Assembly (NCBI GenBank): GCA_016716085.1
Contig: JADJWY010000026.1
Location: forward strand, 124,001 to 188,000
DNA: 64,000 nt
Source: Hahellaceae bacterium
Lineage (GTDB): Bacteria > Pseudomonadota > Gammaproteobacteria > Pseudomonadales > Oleiphilaceae
Direction: 5' to 3'
Both the position numbers and the translations under genes were made by a program. This document shows, piece after piece, positions 1-8,573 of the stretch (its first letter is position 1; the number at the start of each line of letters is the position of its first letter). The notes under the pieces are model-generated. The model ran no database searches. It had not been told where the DNA came from and saw only the letters and a program-made list of their open reading frames with translations.

Positions 1-417
1 TACACCAATCTCGGCAGTCGTAAGGCCGGTGAAATCGGGCATAACCCTAAGGTCTGCCTGCATTTCGGCTGGCTGCCACTGGAACGCCAGGTCATTGTAT
101 ACGGTGAAGCCAGCAAATTATCGATTGCCGAAGCGACGCATTATTTCGTGTCACGACCGCATGAATCACAACTCGCCGCCTGGAGCTCCCGCCAGAGTAG
201 CCGCATCAGTTCACGCCAGATGCTGGAAGAAATGTTTGAACAGATGAAGCGTCGTTTCAAGGAGGGCGAAGTGCCATTGCCCTCCTTCTGGGGCGGCTTT
301 CGGGTTAAACCCTCGGCCATCGAATTCTGGCAGGGACGGGCTAACCGTTTACATGACCGGCTAATGTACCGCCGTCAGCCAGACGACGCCTGGACCATCG
401 AGCGCCTGCAACCTTGA
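1..417 (+). CDS. pdxH: pyridoxamine 5'-phosphate oxidase, 3' part
   Basis: C-terminal part of PdxH, the cytosolic FMN enzyme that oxidises pyridoxamine or pyridoxine 5'-phosphate to pyridoxal 5'-phosphate, the last step of vitamin B6 salvage. Frame 1 is open from the first base to a TGA at 415-417 (138 residues). Visible family features are a start inside the NLGSRKAGEI region, the FGWLPLERQV strand, the SRPHESQLAAWSS segment, and the C-terminal PSFWGGFRVKP and FWQGRANRLHDR blocks that bind the substrate phosphate and FMN. The 5' end lies outside the window, so the start and full length cannot be judged. It is convergent with the next gene, with only six bases between the stops. Confidence 0.95.
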   Translation, partial: YTNLGSRKAGEIGHNPKVCLHFGWLPLERQVIVYGEASKLSIAEATHYFVSRPHESQLAAWSSRQSSRISSRQMLEEMFEQMKRRFKEGEVPLPSFWGGFRVKPSAIEFWQGRANRLHDRLMYRRQPDDAWTIERLQP

Positions 418-423
418 GGAAAC

Positions 424-1032
424 TCAAGGTTGGCCAGCACCCTTGCCGTCTTTATCCTTGAAAAAGAAGTCCATCTTCGGCAGGTAAGGGGCGACCATTT
501 TCTTCTCTGACTCGGGAACATCCTTCAACGACTTCACCATCCCCATGGATTGTGCCATGGTCTGCTGCATCATCTGACGCGCCTCAGGGGTCAAGTCAGG
601 ATTGTCCATCATCGCCTTCATGCGGGCTTCCATCTCGGGGCCCATCTTGTCGGCATAGCCCTGCATTTTTATCGCAGCCGCCGCTTTAGCGATTTTACCT
701 GTCACTTCGGCCCACTCTTCGGCTGAGGCAAATCCAGCGTCATCGGCCATGCTTTCCAGTTCCTCCAGCAATCCCGCTTCACGGATCGGCTTGAGCATGG
801 TGTCGGGATCAAAGACTTTGCTGAAATCTTTGCTGGACGAACTCATCTGATCCAGCTTGCTCTCATATTTTTTCCCGAACGCCTCGATCTGTGGCGCTGC
901 GGCGATCCACTTTTCAATCAGTGCGGGGGTCAGCGCCACCTCTGCATGGGCCAGCCACGGCAGCGTGAACAGCACCGCAGCTCCCAACCACTGACCCAAC
1001 CGCTTTCCCTTCTGCATCCTTCGACTTGTCAT
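424..1032 (-). CDS. exported protein of unknown function
   Basis: I do not recognise this protein. From the chosen start it has 202 residues. It has a clear signal peptide: basic start, hydrophobic AAVLFTLPWL core, and likely cleavage after AHA before EVALTP. The mature part is predicted soluble, helical and rich in Met, Lys and Glu, without cysteines or membrane segments, so a periplasmic helical protein is likely. I chose the ATG at 1032 because a GGGAG ribosome site lies seven bases before it; ATGs at 1053 and 1038 are possible. It lies 51 bases after another unknown gene on the same strand and is probably last in the acs-to-yaaA run. No function is proposed. Confidence 0.6.
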   Translation of the reverse strand: MTSRRMQKGKRLGQWLGAAVLFTLPWLAHAEVALTPALIEKWIAAAPQIEAFGKKYESKLDQMSSSSKDFSKVFDPDTMLKPIREAGLLEELESMADDAGFASAEEWAEVTGKIAKAAAAIKMQGYADKMGPEMEARMKAMMDNPDLTPEARQMMQQTMAQSMGMVKSLKDVPESEKKMVAPYLPKMDFFFKDKDGKGAGQP

Positions 1033-1083
1033 TTTCATTCTCCCATCGCTCATTTCGCTTTGAATCCATCATGTTAAGCGGCT

Positions 1084-2307
1084 CTATGCTGATTCGCCAG
1101 AGCGAAACACCGCAATCATAAATAAGGCAAAGATCCACTCGTCTAACCGGGATGCCTGCGTTTCTGCATCCAGACATGACCACAATAGCTGCCAGTCAGG
1201 ATTAACGCTAGCCTCTGCAAGCATTCCTACCCATTCAAGACCGAGCAAATTCAGCGTCGCCTCAAACAGCACCATGGGTAATGCCGCACTTTCACGCTGC
1301 CTCACCTCCCTCTTAAACCCTCCGTCCCGATTAAATGAAGTACCGCCCCCCTCTACCGCCAGATGCAGCAGATGAACCCATTGTGAAGGCGAACGCATCA
1401 GCAGCTCATCCAGACCGCTTGCATCAGCCCCGGCACCCATTTGACCGCTCGCCGCCAGGAGTGCGGCCAGCCACGCCCGGTCATCCTCCGCACACTCGAA
1501 GGTCGATTCAGTGAGGCACTCGAACGCCAGATCCCCCAACGCCTCGCGCGTCTCATACTCCGCGCGCTCATTTCGGCAAGTTGCACCGACCTCAAGCGCA
1601 CCCACCCCATATTCCCGTTCTGCCAGCCATGCATCGAGAAGAGACAAAACCTCCGTCAGTGGCATCACCTCGTCGTCCTCGGACAATGATGGTAAGTCTT
1701 TGCGATTCGCTTCGGCCACCGCGAGAACCAGGGTGAAGGCCTCCATCAGATAGTGCGCCACACCACTCAATTGCTCCGGTGACCGCGATGAGGCATGAAA
1801 AAAACGGGTCAAGGCCGCTTCGCGCCGCAGTCCCGCCAGCCAGGACTCCAGCTGAAGCACCTGCGCTGCAAGACCCGGCTGAGTCCAGCAGATCGGTAGA
1901 GTCAGTGACGCCAAGGCTGAACGATCCGACATCGAAGGACGCCGCTCCGGTCCGCTGTTCAGCAGAACTTGCAGAGCCAGCGGCGCACAGGGAGGGGAGT
2001 ATTTTGACAAGCGAGCCGTCCAGCGGCGCACTTCAGAGGGCGGCACCACAAACACAGCGGCCAGGCCCTCGCCCATCACCTGCGCCAGAAAATCCGTAGT
2101 GGGCTGCGCCGCACCGTCGAGTGCTTCCAGTCGCGCCCAGGTGGCATCGCTGCGCAGCTGCCAGCGCGGGATACGCCCCCCTTGTGGATCCGTCAGAGGC
2201 TGCAGTAAGCCGCCCGCATCCACAACCTGTTTGGCCTTATCCACCAGTGTTTTGGTCCGCCGTCCCAGCCAGTCCAGTGCGTCGCGGACCTCCGCCTCCC
2301 GTGACAT
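1084..2307 (-). CDS. unknown cytoplasmic protein
   Basis: A 407-residue protein that I cannot place in a family. It has no signal peptide or membrane helix. It is rich in Leu, Ala, Glu and Trp and looks largely helical. The N-terminus carries a DWLGRRTKTLVDKAKQVV amphipathic stretch. Its codon use and G+C match its neighbours, and it starts 11 bases after the end of yaaA, so it is probably cotranscribed with yaaA. Opposite-strand open frames here are shadows. A dedicated structure or profile search would be needed to say more. Confidence 0.6.
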   Translation of the reverse strand: MSREAEVRDALDWLGRRTKTLVDKAKQVVDAGGLLQPLTDPQGGRIPRWQLRSDATWARLEALDGAAQPTTDFLAQVMGEGLAAVFVVPPSEVRRWTARLSKYSPPCAPLALQVLLNSGPERRPSMSDRSALASLTLPICWTQPGLAAQVLQLESWLAGLRREAALTRFFHASSRSPEQLSGVAHYLMEAFTLVLAVAEANRKDLPSLSEDDEVMPLTEVLSLLDAWLAEREYGVGALEVGATCRNERAEYETREALGDLAFECLTESTFECAEDDRAWLAALLAASGQMGAGADASGLDELLMRSPSQWVHLLHLAVEGGGTSFNRDGGFKREVRQRESAALPMVLFEATLNLLGLEWVGMLAEASVNPDWQLLWSCLDAETQASRLDEWIFALFMIAVFRSGESA

Positions 2308-2318
2308 TGGGTGTGTGC

Positions 2319-3110
2319 TCAGGCTGGATCGCGGATAAACACAGGCGCATCCAGCTGACTGCGCGTCGGATCGAAGCGATAGCCCTCCAGATCGAATTGC
2401 TCCAGCTCAGCAGGTTCGCGCAGCTGTCGCTGAATGATAAAACGGGCCATCAAACCGCGCGCTCGCTTGGCATAAAAACTGATCATCTTGTAGCTCGCGC
2501 CTTTGCGATCCAGAAACGACGGTGTGACCACCCGCGCATTCAGTTTGGCGGGCTTGACGGACTTGAAGTACTCATTCGACGCCAGATTGACGATCGTATT
2601 CTCCTCATCCGGGCTGATCAGCCGAAGTTCGGCCAGCGTCTTGTTCAGATGATCAGTTTGCGTCGCTCCCCAAAACTGGTAAAGGTTGCTTCCCACCGCA
2701 TTTTTCAGCCGGGTGCCCATTTCCAGGCGGTAGGGGCGCATCAGATCGAGCGGTCTGAGGATGCCATAAAGGCCAGACAGAATGCGCAGATGGCGCTGGG
2801 CAAACTGCAGATCTTCCAGGTCAAGCGTGTAGGCATCCAGTCCTTCATAAACATCGCCTTTGAAGGCATAAATGGCCTGCTTGGCGTTATCCAGGTTGAA
2901 CGGACGGGTCCAGGCCTGAAATCGATTCACGTTCAGCACCGCCAACTCATGGCTGATGCCCATCAGTTCGGACAAATCTTCAGGGGTCGCCTGCTTGAGC
3001 AGATCCACCAGCTCACCGCTTTGTTTCAAATAAGCAGGTTGGGTATGGTCCTCGAACGGTAGCGGGGTTTCGTAATCAAGCGTTTTGGCGGGAGACAATA
3101 AAACAATCAT
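2319..3110 (-). CDS. yaaA: peroxide stress protein YaaA
   Basis: YaaA/DUF328 family protein of 263 residues, about the length of the E. coli protein. In E. coli YaaA is part of the OxyR response and limits free iron under peroxide stress. The N-terminus MIVLLSPAKTLDYETPLP is the family signature. Other conserved blocks are SGLYGILRPLDLMRPYRLEMGTRL, LIVNLASNEYFKSV-like and the C-terminal KRARGLMARFII. The protein is cytosolic. It starts two bases after the glutaredoxin-like gene ends, so the two are cotranscribed. A redox gene beside an iron and peroxide gene is a sensible pairing. Confidence 0.93.
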   Translation of the reverse strand: MIVLLSPAKTLDYETPLPFEDHTQPAYLKQSGELVDLLKQATPEDLSELMGISHELAVLNVNRFQAWTRPFNLDNAKQAIYAFKGDVYEGLDAYTLDLEDLQFAQRHLRILSGLYGILRPLDLMRPYRLEMGTRLKNAVGSNLYQFWGATQTDHLNKTLAELRLISPDEENTIVNLASNEYFKSVKPAKLNARVVTPSFLDRKGASYKMISFYAKRARGLMARFIIQRQLREPAELEQFDLEGYRFDPTRSQLDAPVFIRDPA

Positions 3111-3112
3111 GG

Positions 3113-3388
3113 TTAGTCAGGGGGACTCAGATAGCGGTTAATAAAACTCACCAATCCCGGCGGATCAAAGGGCCAGCACAACTCCTCACCGGAGTGCAGC
3201 GCTTTGAGTACCGGTATCCGCTCACCATAGGCTTCAATGAGGGCGTCGCTTTCAGCGATGTCGACCGCTTCAATTTGCAGATGGGTGCTCAGACCGGGAT
3301 TAGCTTCCAGAACCGCCAGAATAATCGCTTCGGCCTGATCACACAAATGGCACCCAAGGGTGCCATACAATTCAAGACAGAGAGACAC
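3113..3388 (-). CDS. glutaredoxin-like protein (DUF836 type)
   Basis: A 91-residue thioredoxin-fold protein. The redox motif is CHLC near residue 13, in the LYGTLGCHLCDQAE turn, followed by a helix and the RIPVLK cis-Pro segment (residues 57-62). This matches the short glutaredoxin-like family formerly called DUF836. The role is probably thiol-disulfide exchange in the cytosol; the partner is unknown. The start overlaps the last 17 bases of acs, so translation is likely coupled, and yaaA follows after two bases. The C-terminus is short, as is usual for the family. Confidence 0.85.
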   Translation of the reverse strand: MSLCLELYGTLGCHLCDQAEAIILAVLEANPGLSTHLQIEAVDIAESDALIEAYGERIPVLKALHSGEELCWPFDPPGLVSFINRYLSPPD

Positions 3389-5327
3389 GGTGCTGAATCA
3401 GGTCATCAACGACTGAAGGATCAGCCAGCGTGGAGGTGTCGCCCAGGCTGTCTGTCTCGTTCGCCGCAATCTTGCGCAGGATTCGTCGCATGATCTTACC
3501 GGAACGGGTCTTCGGCAATCCCGGTGAAAACTGAATGACATCAGGACTGGCAATCGGACCGATTTCCGAGCGCACCAGTTTCACCAGTTCCTGCCGCAGT
3601 GCTTCACTCGGCTCAAAACCCACCGCCAGCGTGACATAGGCATAGATCCCCTGCCCTTTGATATCGTGAGGGAATCCGACCACTGCGGCTTCGGCCACCG
3701 CATCGTGTTCCACCAGTGCACTCTCGACTTCCGCCGTCCCCAGACGATGTCCGGACACGTTCAGCACGTCATCGACACGCCCGGTGATCCAGTAGTAGCC
3801 GTCTTCGTCACGACGCGCGCCGTCACCGGTGAAATACATGCCGGGATAGGTGGAAAAATAGGTCTGGATAAAGCGCGTGTGATCACCATACACGCTGCGC
3901 ATCTGTCCCGGCCAGCTATCCAGCAGTACCAGGTTGCCGGAGGCTGCGCCTTCAATCAGTTTGCCGTCGTTATCCACCAATGCCGGCTTCACGCCGAAGA
4001 AAGGCAACGTCGCCGATCCCGGTTTGAGCGCGGTTGCGCCGGGCAAAGGCGTAATCAGTATGCCGCCGGTTTCTGTCTGCCACCAGGTATCGACGACCGG
4101 ACAACGCGAATCGCCCACCACCTTGTAATACCAGTCCCAGGCTTCGGGATTGATCGGCTCACCCACTGACCCCAACAAACGCAGTGACTGGCGTGAACAC
4201 TTCTTCACCGGCTCATCGCCCAGGCGCATCAGCGCGCGAATCGCCGTCGGCGCAGTGTAGAAAATATTGACCTGATGCTTGTCGATGACCTGCCAGCAAC
4301 GCGAGGCATCCGGGTAATTCGGTACACCTTCAAACATCAGTGTAATTGCGCCATTTGCCAGCGGGCCATAGACGATATAACTGTGTCCAGTTACCCACCC
4401 TACGTCAGCGGTACACCAGTAGATATCACCGTCTTTGTAGTCGAATACATATTGATGGGTCATCGCAGCGTAAACCAGGTAGCCGCCCGTGGTGTGCAAC
4501 ACACCTTTGGGCTTACCAGTAGATCCCGAGGTATAGAGAATGAACATCGGATCTTCCGCATTCATTTCTTCCGGGGGGCAATCGACGGACTGCGCCGAGA
4601 CCAAGGCTTCATAGCGCACATCGCGACCTTCGACCCAGGGAACGTCTGCGCCGGTACGATTGACGACAATAGCCTTGCTAACCTTCAATCCCGCCTCGTC
4701 CAGCAGGCCAATTGCGGCGTCGACATTGCGCTTCAAAGGAATGGTCCGACCGGCTCGCACGCCTTCATCGGCCGTAATCACGTAAAGGGATTTTCCGTCT
4801 TCCATCCGTCCGGCCAAGGCTTCCGGGCTGAAGCCCCCAAACACCACCGAATGGACCGCCCCGATGCGGGTACAAGCCAGCATCGCAACGGTCGCTTCAG
4901 GAATCATAGGCATGTAAATGGTCACGATGTCGCCTTTTTTAACTCCCAGCGACTTCAGGCCGTTAGCAAAACGACAGACCTCTTCATACAGGGCCTGATA
5001 GGTAATCTTTTTGTCCTGCGTGGGGTCATCCCCCTCCCAGATAATCGCGGTCTGGTTGGCACGGGTCGGCAAGTGGCGATCCAGACAGTTGGCACTGACG
5101 TTCAGGGTGCCGTCATAGAACCAGCGTATGTGTAGATCTTTCGCGTCATAACTGACATCCTTGATCTGGGTGTAAGGCTTCATCCAGGTGATCCGCTTGC
5201 CCTGCTCGGCCCAGAACGCCTCAGGATTATCAATCGACGCCTGATACAGACGCTCGTAGGCGGCCTTGTCAGCCCAGGCCTTGGCGGCAATCTCGGCGGG
5301 CACCGGATGCAGGGGATGAATGCTCAT
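3372..5327 (-). CDS. acs: acetyl-CoA synthetase
   Basis: AMP-forming acetate:CoA ligase of 651 residues, the standard family length. It activates acetate through acetyl-AMP to acetyl-CoA in the cytosol, allowing growth on acetate. Visible motifs include the ATP loop YTSGSTGKPKGV, the WWQTETGG core, the YYWITGRVDDVLNVSGHR hinge, and the C-terminal PKTRSGKIMRRILRKI with the Lys that is acetylated in the family to shut the enzyme off. It heads a leftward run of tightly packed genes. A near -10 hexamer TATACA lies about 100 bases upstream, but no clear operator was identified. Because the downstream genes overlap or abut, acs expression probably also feeds the glutaredoxin-like gene and yaaA. Confidence 0.97.
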   Translation of the reverse strand: MSIHPLHPVPAEIAAKAWADKAAYERLYQASIDNPEAFWAEQGKRITWMKPYTQIKDVSYDAKDLHIRWFYDGTLNVSANCLDRHLPTRANQTAIIWEGDDPTQDKKITYQALYEEVCRFANGLKSLGVKKGDIVTIYMPMIPEATVAMLACTRIGAVHSVVFGGFSPEALAGRMEDGKSLYVITADEGVRAGRTIPLKRNVDAAIGLLDEAGLKVSKAIVVNRTGADVPWVEGRDVRYEALVSAQSVDCPPEEMNAEDPMFILYTSGSTGKPKGVLHTTGGYLVYAAMTHQYVFDYKDGDIYWCTADVGWVTGHSYIVYGPLANGAITLMFEGVPNYPDASRCWQVIDKHQVNIFYTAPTAIRALMRLGDEPVKKCSRQSLRLLGSVGEPINPEAWDWYYKVVGDSRCPVVDTWWQTETGGILITPLPGATALKPGSATLPFFGVKPALVDNDGKLIEGAASGNLVLLDSWPGQMRSVYGDHTRFIQTYFSTYPGMYFTGDGARRDEDGYYWITGRVDDVLNVSGHRLGTAEVESALVEHDAVAEAAVVGFPHDIKGQGIYAYVTLAVGFEPSEALRQELVKLVRSEIGPIASPDVIQFSPGLPKTRSGKIMRRILRKIAANETDSLGDTSTLADPSVVDDLIQHRVSLS

Positions 5328-5540
5328 AGCGGGTCCTCTCTCAGTTATTTTTGTCGGCGATACGGGAGTCTATTTCAGACATGGAACCGATTCTAGCGCG
5401 TTCGGTCAATAAATCGGGGGGATTTCCACTAAGGTATACATTACGATCCTGTTAAGCGTTTTCCAGAGGAAGGAAGACTGGCCCCCACGCACCGATAGGC
5501 TTACACTTAAAGGATCAATAATAACAACAGGAATAAACCG

Positions 5541-5723
5541 ATGGTTGCCATCTTCGAAGGTAAAGACCTGCCCTACAACGGCATTGATCGTAGACAACAG
5601 CATCGTCGCCAATCGGCAGATCGCCGGGACTCGGTCCGCTTTGAACCCGGCAAATCCGACCGTCGCCGCAGCAGTGGCCGACGCAAGGGTGAGCGCGGGG
5701 GCTGGAACGATGTGATTTCGTGA
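5541..5723 (+). CDS. small Arg-rich protein
   Basis: A 60-residue, very basic protein with repeated DRR and RR motifs (NGIDRRQQHRR, SADRRDSVRFEPGK, SDRRRSSGRRKGERGG). The ordered spacing of these motifs, normal start context and position in the gap between acs and vapC suggest a real gene. Similar short Arg-rich proteins occur in other gammaproteobacteria as hypothetical proteins; I recall the pattern but cannot name a family. Nucleic-acid or membrane-phosphate binding is possible from charge alone. There is no signal peptide. An overlapping open frame on the other strand lacks any such pattern. Confidence 0.55.
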   Translation: MVAIFEGKDLPYNGIDRRQQHRRQSADRRDSVRFEPGKSDRRRSSGRRKGERGGWNDVIS

Positions 5724-5744
5724 CGCGCGGGGGTAATGCTTAAG

Positions 5745-6373
5745 TCAGTAGTCTTTTGATAGCCAGTTTTCTAAAACAACTCCAGGATATTTAGCAAAGT
5801 CTTTGGTGTTGTTTGTCACAAGGGTGACGCCTAATGCAACGGCATGAGCGGCTATCAACGTATCCAGATGATCTTTCTTGTTGTTTCGTGTCGCCATTCT
5901 TATCGGACCATACGCTGCACCCGCCGCCAGATCGAATGGAACGACCGGAATGTCCTCTATCAAACTTGGTGGGGGGCGGAAGACTGGCCAGGGGGGTTTG
6001 TTCTTTTGGGGGGGGCGTTGAGGCGGGGTTCCCTCCCGCCACCCTGGGGGTGTGGGCTCCGGGTGCTGGGCCCGCCCCGGGGGGGGGGGGGGCTCCTGAG
6101 GAATCCTTGCGAGTTTTCTTGCGGTAAACCTCAAACCATGGGGTCGCGATTCCATTTGTCGTTTGTGTTTCTGGAATTAATAGGGGCCTTAAGGTTAATC
6201 AATTCTCGCTGAGGGTCTCCCGAGGCGGCAACGCCATATTCCAGCTCTGCGTAGGTCACAGCTGACATGACAACATCTCCGACATAACATTGGGCAAACC
6301 GTTCGGCGACTTCTGCTGGCTGATTTTTTATTAGATAAATGCACATATTTGTGTCCAGCATGTATTTCATCAA
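5745..6373 (-). pseudogene. vapC: VapC-type PIN toxin, split by a G-rich insert
   Basis: Two pieces of a single PIN-domain ribonuclease toxin are visible. The N-terminal piece (6373 down to about 6186) has MLDTNMCIYLIK with the first acidic residue and the AELEYG motif with the conserved Glu. The C-terminal piece (about 5964 down to 5745) has DHLDTLIAAHAVALG and LVTNNTKDF with the later acidic residues. Together they give about 134 residues, the normal VapC length, so nothing of the toxin seems lost. Between them lie about 220 bases that break the reading frame. The start overlaps vapB by four bases, as in intact modules. As read, the toxin cannot be made whole. If the insert is an assembly error, the gene is intact. 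Confidence 0.8.
5965..6185. other. G-homopolymer-rich insert in vapC
   Basis: About 220 bases that interrupt vapC exactly where its two halves would join. The left part is full of G runs on the given strand, including 14 G at 6079-6092 and 8 G at 6008-6015, quite unlike the rest of the window. The right part (about 6110-6185) is of ordinary composition but codes for nothing recognisable. I see no terminal inverted repeats and no clear target duplication. It may be a misassembled or low-quality join rather than a mobile element. Confidence 0.55.
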
Positions 6374-6618
6374 AGTGAATCCCTGTCCTTTTGGCCCTGC
6401 TCCCCACGTCCGTCGGCCATGAAATCTTCGCTGAAACTGGCAAACTTTTTAAGAACTCCGTTGAGTGAACGTTGCGCAGGCCTTATGCGAATTTCATCGC
6501 CGATGCGAATGATTTCAAGATCAATGTCAGTTCTTTCATAGGCCAGGTCTGCAGGAATCCGAACCGCTTGAGAATTTCCGTTTTTGAACAAACGAGTCGT
6601 AGTCAAAGCATCCTCCAT
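6370..6618 (-). CDS. vapB: VapB-type antitoxin (AbrB/MazE fold)
   Basis: An 82-residue antitoxin with the swapped-hairpin DNA-binding domain at the N-terminus: LFKNGNSQAVRIPADLAY, then IGDEIRIRP. The C-terminal 35 residues would wrap the VapC toxin. It binds its own promoter and neutralises the PIN ribonuclease in the family. It overlaps vapC by four bases, the usual coupled arrangement. The ATG at 6618 has little ribosome site; a TTG four codons in, giving MTTTRLFKNG after a GGAGG, would fit the family start better. Since the partner toxin is broken as read, this may be an orphan antitoxin. The gene is divergent from fabA. Confidence 0.88.
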   Translation of the reverse strand: MEDALTTTRLFKNGNSQAVRIPADLAYERTDIDLEIIRIGDEIRIRPAQRSLNGVLKKFASFSEDFMADGRGEQGQKDRDSL

Positions 6619-6625
6619 TCGCGTG

Positions 6626-6641
6626 TGTACAACAAATGTAC
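6626..6641. promoter_or_regulatory. possible vapB operator (TGTAC repeats)
   Basis: TGTAC occurs at 6626-6630 and again at 6637-6641, eleven bases apart, just upstream of vapB. A further TGTACA lies at 6678-6683. One helical turn of spacing upstream of an autoregulated antitoxin gene suggests an operator. This is inference from position only. Confidence 0.25.
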
Positions 6642-6798
6642 TTTATCCTATACGCAGCAGCACGTAAACACATGGATGTACAATCTTTCTGATGGATGCA
6701 CGGTCAAACTTTCCCACTCCAAGGTCAAACGACCGGGAGCGCACCCAGGTATAGTGGTTTCTACTCACCTCATCACAGGAAGACAGGAACCCCTTCTC

Positions 6799-7323
6799 AT
6801 GCTTCATCAGGCCCACTACAGCAAGCACGATCTGGATCGCATGTTTGCGACACCTCCCGCCTCCGGTATGCAGCTCCCCAGCGAGCCCATGCGTATGATT
6901 GATCGCATTACCACGATTGAGGCCGAGGGCGGCGCCTACAAGCGTGGCTTTCTGCAGGCTGAATTCGATATTTACCCTGAACGCTGGTTCTTCGATTGCC
7001 ACTTTCGTGGCGACCCGGTCATGCCAGGCTGTCTGGGGCTGGATGCTCTGTGGCAGGCGCTCGGCTTTTTCCTTGCCTGGCGCGGACACATTGGCAAAGG
7101 TCGGGCACTGGGCGTGGGTGAGGTCAAGTTTTTTGGTGAGATTCTCCCCCATCACCATATCGTCAAATATGAACTGGATATTCGCCGTGAATTGGTCAAA
7201 GACATTGTTGTCGGCATTGCCGATGGTCGTGTGTTCGTAGATGAGCAATTGATCTATACCGCGAAAAGCCTGCAAGTGGGACTGATTCCGGGCAAGCACA
7301 GCCGCCAGGAGCTGCACGCATGA
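6799..7323 (+). CDS. fabA: 3-hydroxydecanoyl-ACP dehydratase/isomerase
   Basis: FabA, 174 residues, dehydrates 3-hydroxydecanoyl-ACP and isomerises the trans-2 product to cis-3-decenoyl-ACP, the branch point of anaerobic unsaturated fatty acid synthesis. The active-site stretch WFFDCHFRGDPVMPGCLGLD holds the catalytic His, and LDALWQ holds the Asp region. KGRALGVGEVKF and LIYTAKSLQVGL complete the hot-dog fold. The frame is open far upstream, but the family length and alignment point to the ATG at 6799. The stop overlaps the fabB start by four bases, so the two are translationally coupled. The protein is a cytosolic homodimer. Confidence 0.95.
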   Translation: MLHQAHYSKHDLDRMFATPPASGMQLPSEPMRMIDRITTIEAEGGAYKRGFLQAEFDIYPERWFFDCHFRGDPVMPGCLGLDALWQALGFFLAWRGHIGKGRALGVGEVKFFGEILPHHHIVKYELDIRRELVKDIVVGIADGRVFVDEQLIYTAKSLQVGLIPGKHSRQELHA

Positions 7324-8573
7324 AACGGGTGGTGATTACAGGAATGGGAATCCTGTCCTGTCTCGGGCTGAACAAAGCAGAAGTCCTCGACTCACTCAGA
7401 CAAGGACGCAGTGGCATCCGTGAAGATGAAACCTTCAAGACTCAGGGACTTCGTTCCCAGATCAGTGGCCAGATTGACCTGAAACCGGAAGAAAAGATCG
7501 ACCGGCGCCGCTATCGCTTTATGAACACCGCCTCCGGCTATGCCTACCTTGCCATGCAGCAGGCCATCGACGATGCCGGACTGACACCGGAACAGGTCTC
7601 AAACCCGCGCACCGGTCTGGTCGTGGGCACCGGCGGCCCTTCGACCGAAAACGTGGTGGAATCTGTGGATCTCTTTCGCGAAGGCGGCGTTCGCAAAGTT
7701 GGTCCTTTCCGGGTTACGCGCGGCATGTGCAGCTCGGCTTCTTCAACCTTGGCAACCCACTTTCACATTGAGGGCGTTAATTACTCCATGACCTCGGCCT
7801 GCGCCACCAGTGCCCATTGTATCGGCCATGCCATGGAACTGATCCAGCTGAACAAGCAGGATGTGGTCTTTGCCGGGGGTGCCGACTTTGCCCACTGGTC
7901 ACTGGCGCTGCATTTTGATGCGATGGGCGCCCTCTCCACCCGATTCAACCTGGAGCCAGAACGTGCTTCACGCCCTTACGACACCGATCGAGATGGGTTT
8001 GTCATTGCCAGCGGTGCGGGCATCCTGGTTCTGGAATCGCTGGAACACGCCCTGGCCCGGAACGCGACCATTTATGCAGAGCTGGTGGGTTACGGTGCCA
8101 GCTCGGATGGACGTGACATGGTGCAACCTTCGGGTGTGGGTGCAGCACGCTGCATGCGTCAGGCGCTGGAACAGGCCGGAAGCCCCACGGTGGACTATAT
8201 CAATGCCCACGGCACCAGCACGCCGATTGGTGATTTGATCGAGCTACAGGCGATTCAGACGGTGTTTCCCGAAAATCCACCACTGGTCAGTTCGACCAAA
8301 TCACTGAGTGGTCATTCCCTCGGCGCTGCCGGGGTGCATGAAGCGATTTATACCCTGCTGATGATGCAAGCTGGCTTTGTCAGTGCCAGCGCCAATCTGG
8401 AATCACCCGAACCCTTGGCCACCACCCTGCCCGTCTTGCGCAGCACTCAGAATCGCCAGGTCGACGTCGCACTCAGTAACAGTTTTGGATTTGGCGGCAC
8501 CAATGCCAGTCTGCTGTTCCGACGAGCGCCCCAAAGCTCAGACGCAGAGCTGTTCACGGAAAGCTTTGGGTGA
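7320..8573 (+). CDS. fabB: 3-oxoacyl-ACP synthase I
   Basis: FabB, 417 residues, a beta-ketoacyl-ACP synthase that elongates the cis-3-decenoyl-ACP made by FabA. The catalytic Cys lies in TSACATSAHC, and the two catalytic His lie in NAHGTSTPIGD and SLSGHSLGAAG. The C-terminus SNSFGFGGTNASLLF is the usual closing motif. The start overlaps fabA by four bases, forming the standard fabAB operon. The last 36 bases overlap the end of an AraC-type regulator gene on the opposite strand, an unusually tight convergent arrangement. No FabR-type palindrome was recognised upstream of fabA. Confidence 0.96.
   Translation: MKRVVITGMGILSCLGLNKAEVLDSLRQGRSGIREDETFKTQGLRSQISGQIDLKPEEKIDRRRYRFMNTASGYAYLAMQQAIDDAGLTPEQVSNPRTGLVVGTGGPSTENVVESVDLFREGGVRKVGPFRVTRGMCSSASSTLATHFHIEGVNYSMTSACATSAHCIGHAMELIQLNKQDVVFAGGADFAHWSLALHFDAMGALSTRFNLEPERASRPYDTDRDGFVIASGAGILVLESLEHALARNATIYAELVGYGASSDGRDMVQPSGVGAARCMRQALEQAGSPTVDYINAHGTSTPIGDLIELQAIQTVFPENPPLVSSTKSLSGHSLGAAGVHEAIYTLLMMQAGFVSASANLESPEPLATTLPVLRSTQNRQVDVALSNSFGFGGTNASLLFRRAPQSSDAELFTESFG

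Noticed and set aside
2121..3062. Rightward open frame of 313 codons
   Set aside because: It is the shadow of yaaA and the unknown gene; residue composition is unnatural and yaaA is certain.
6472..6798. Longer FabA start upstream of 6799
   Set aside because: The extra residues run through the vapB promoter and match nothing in FabA; family length and alignment support 6799.
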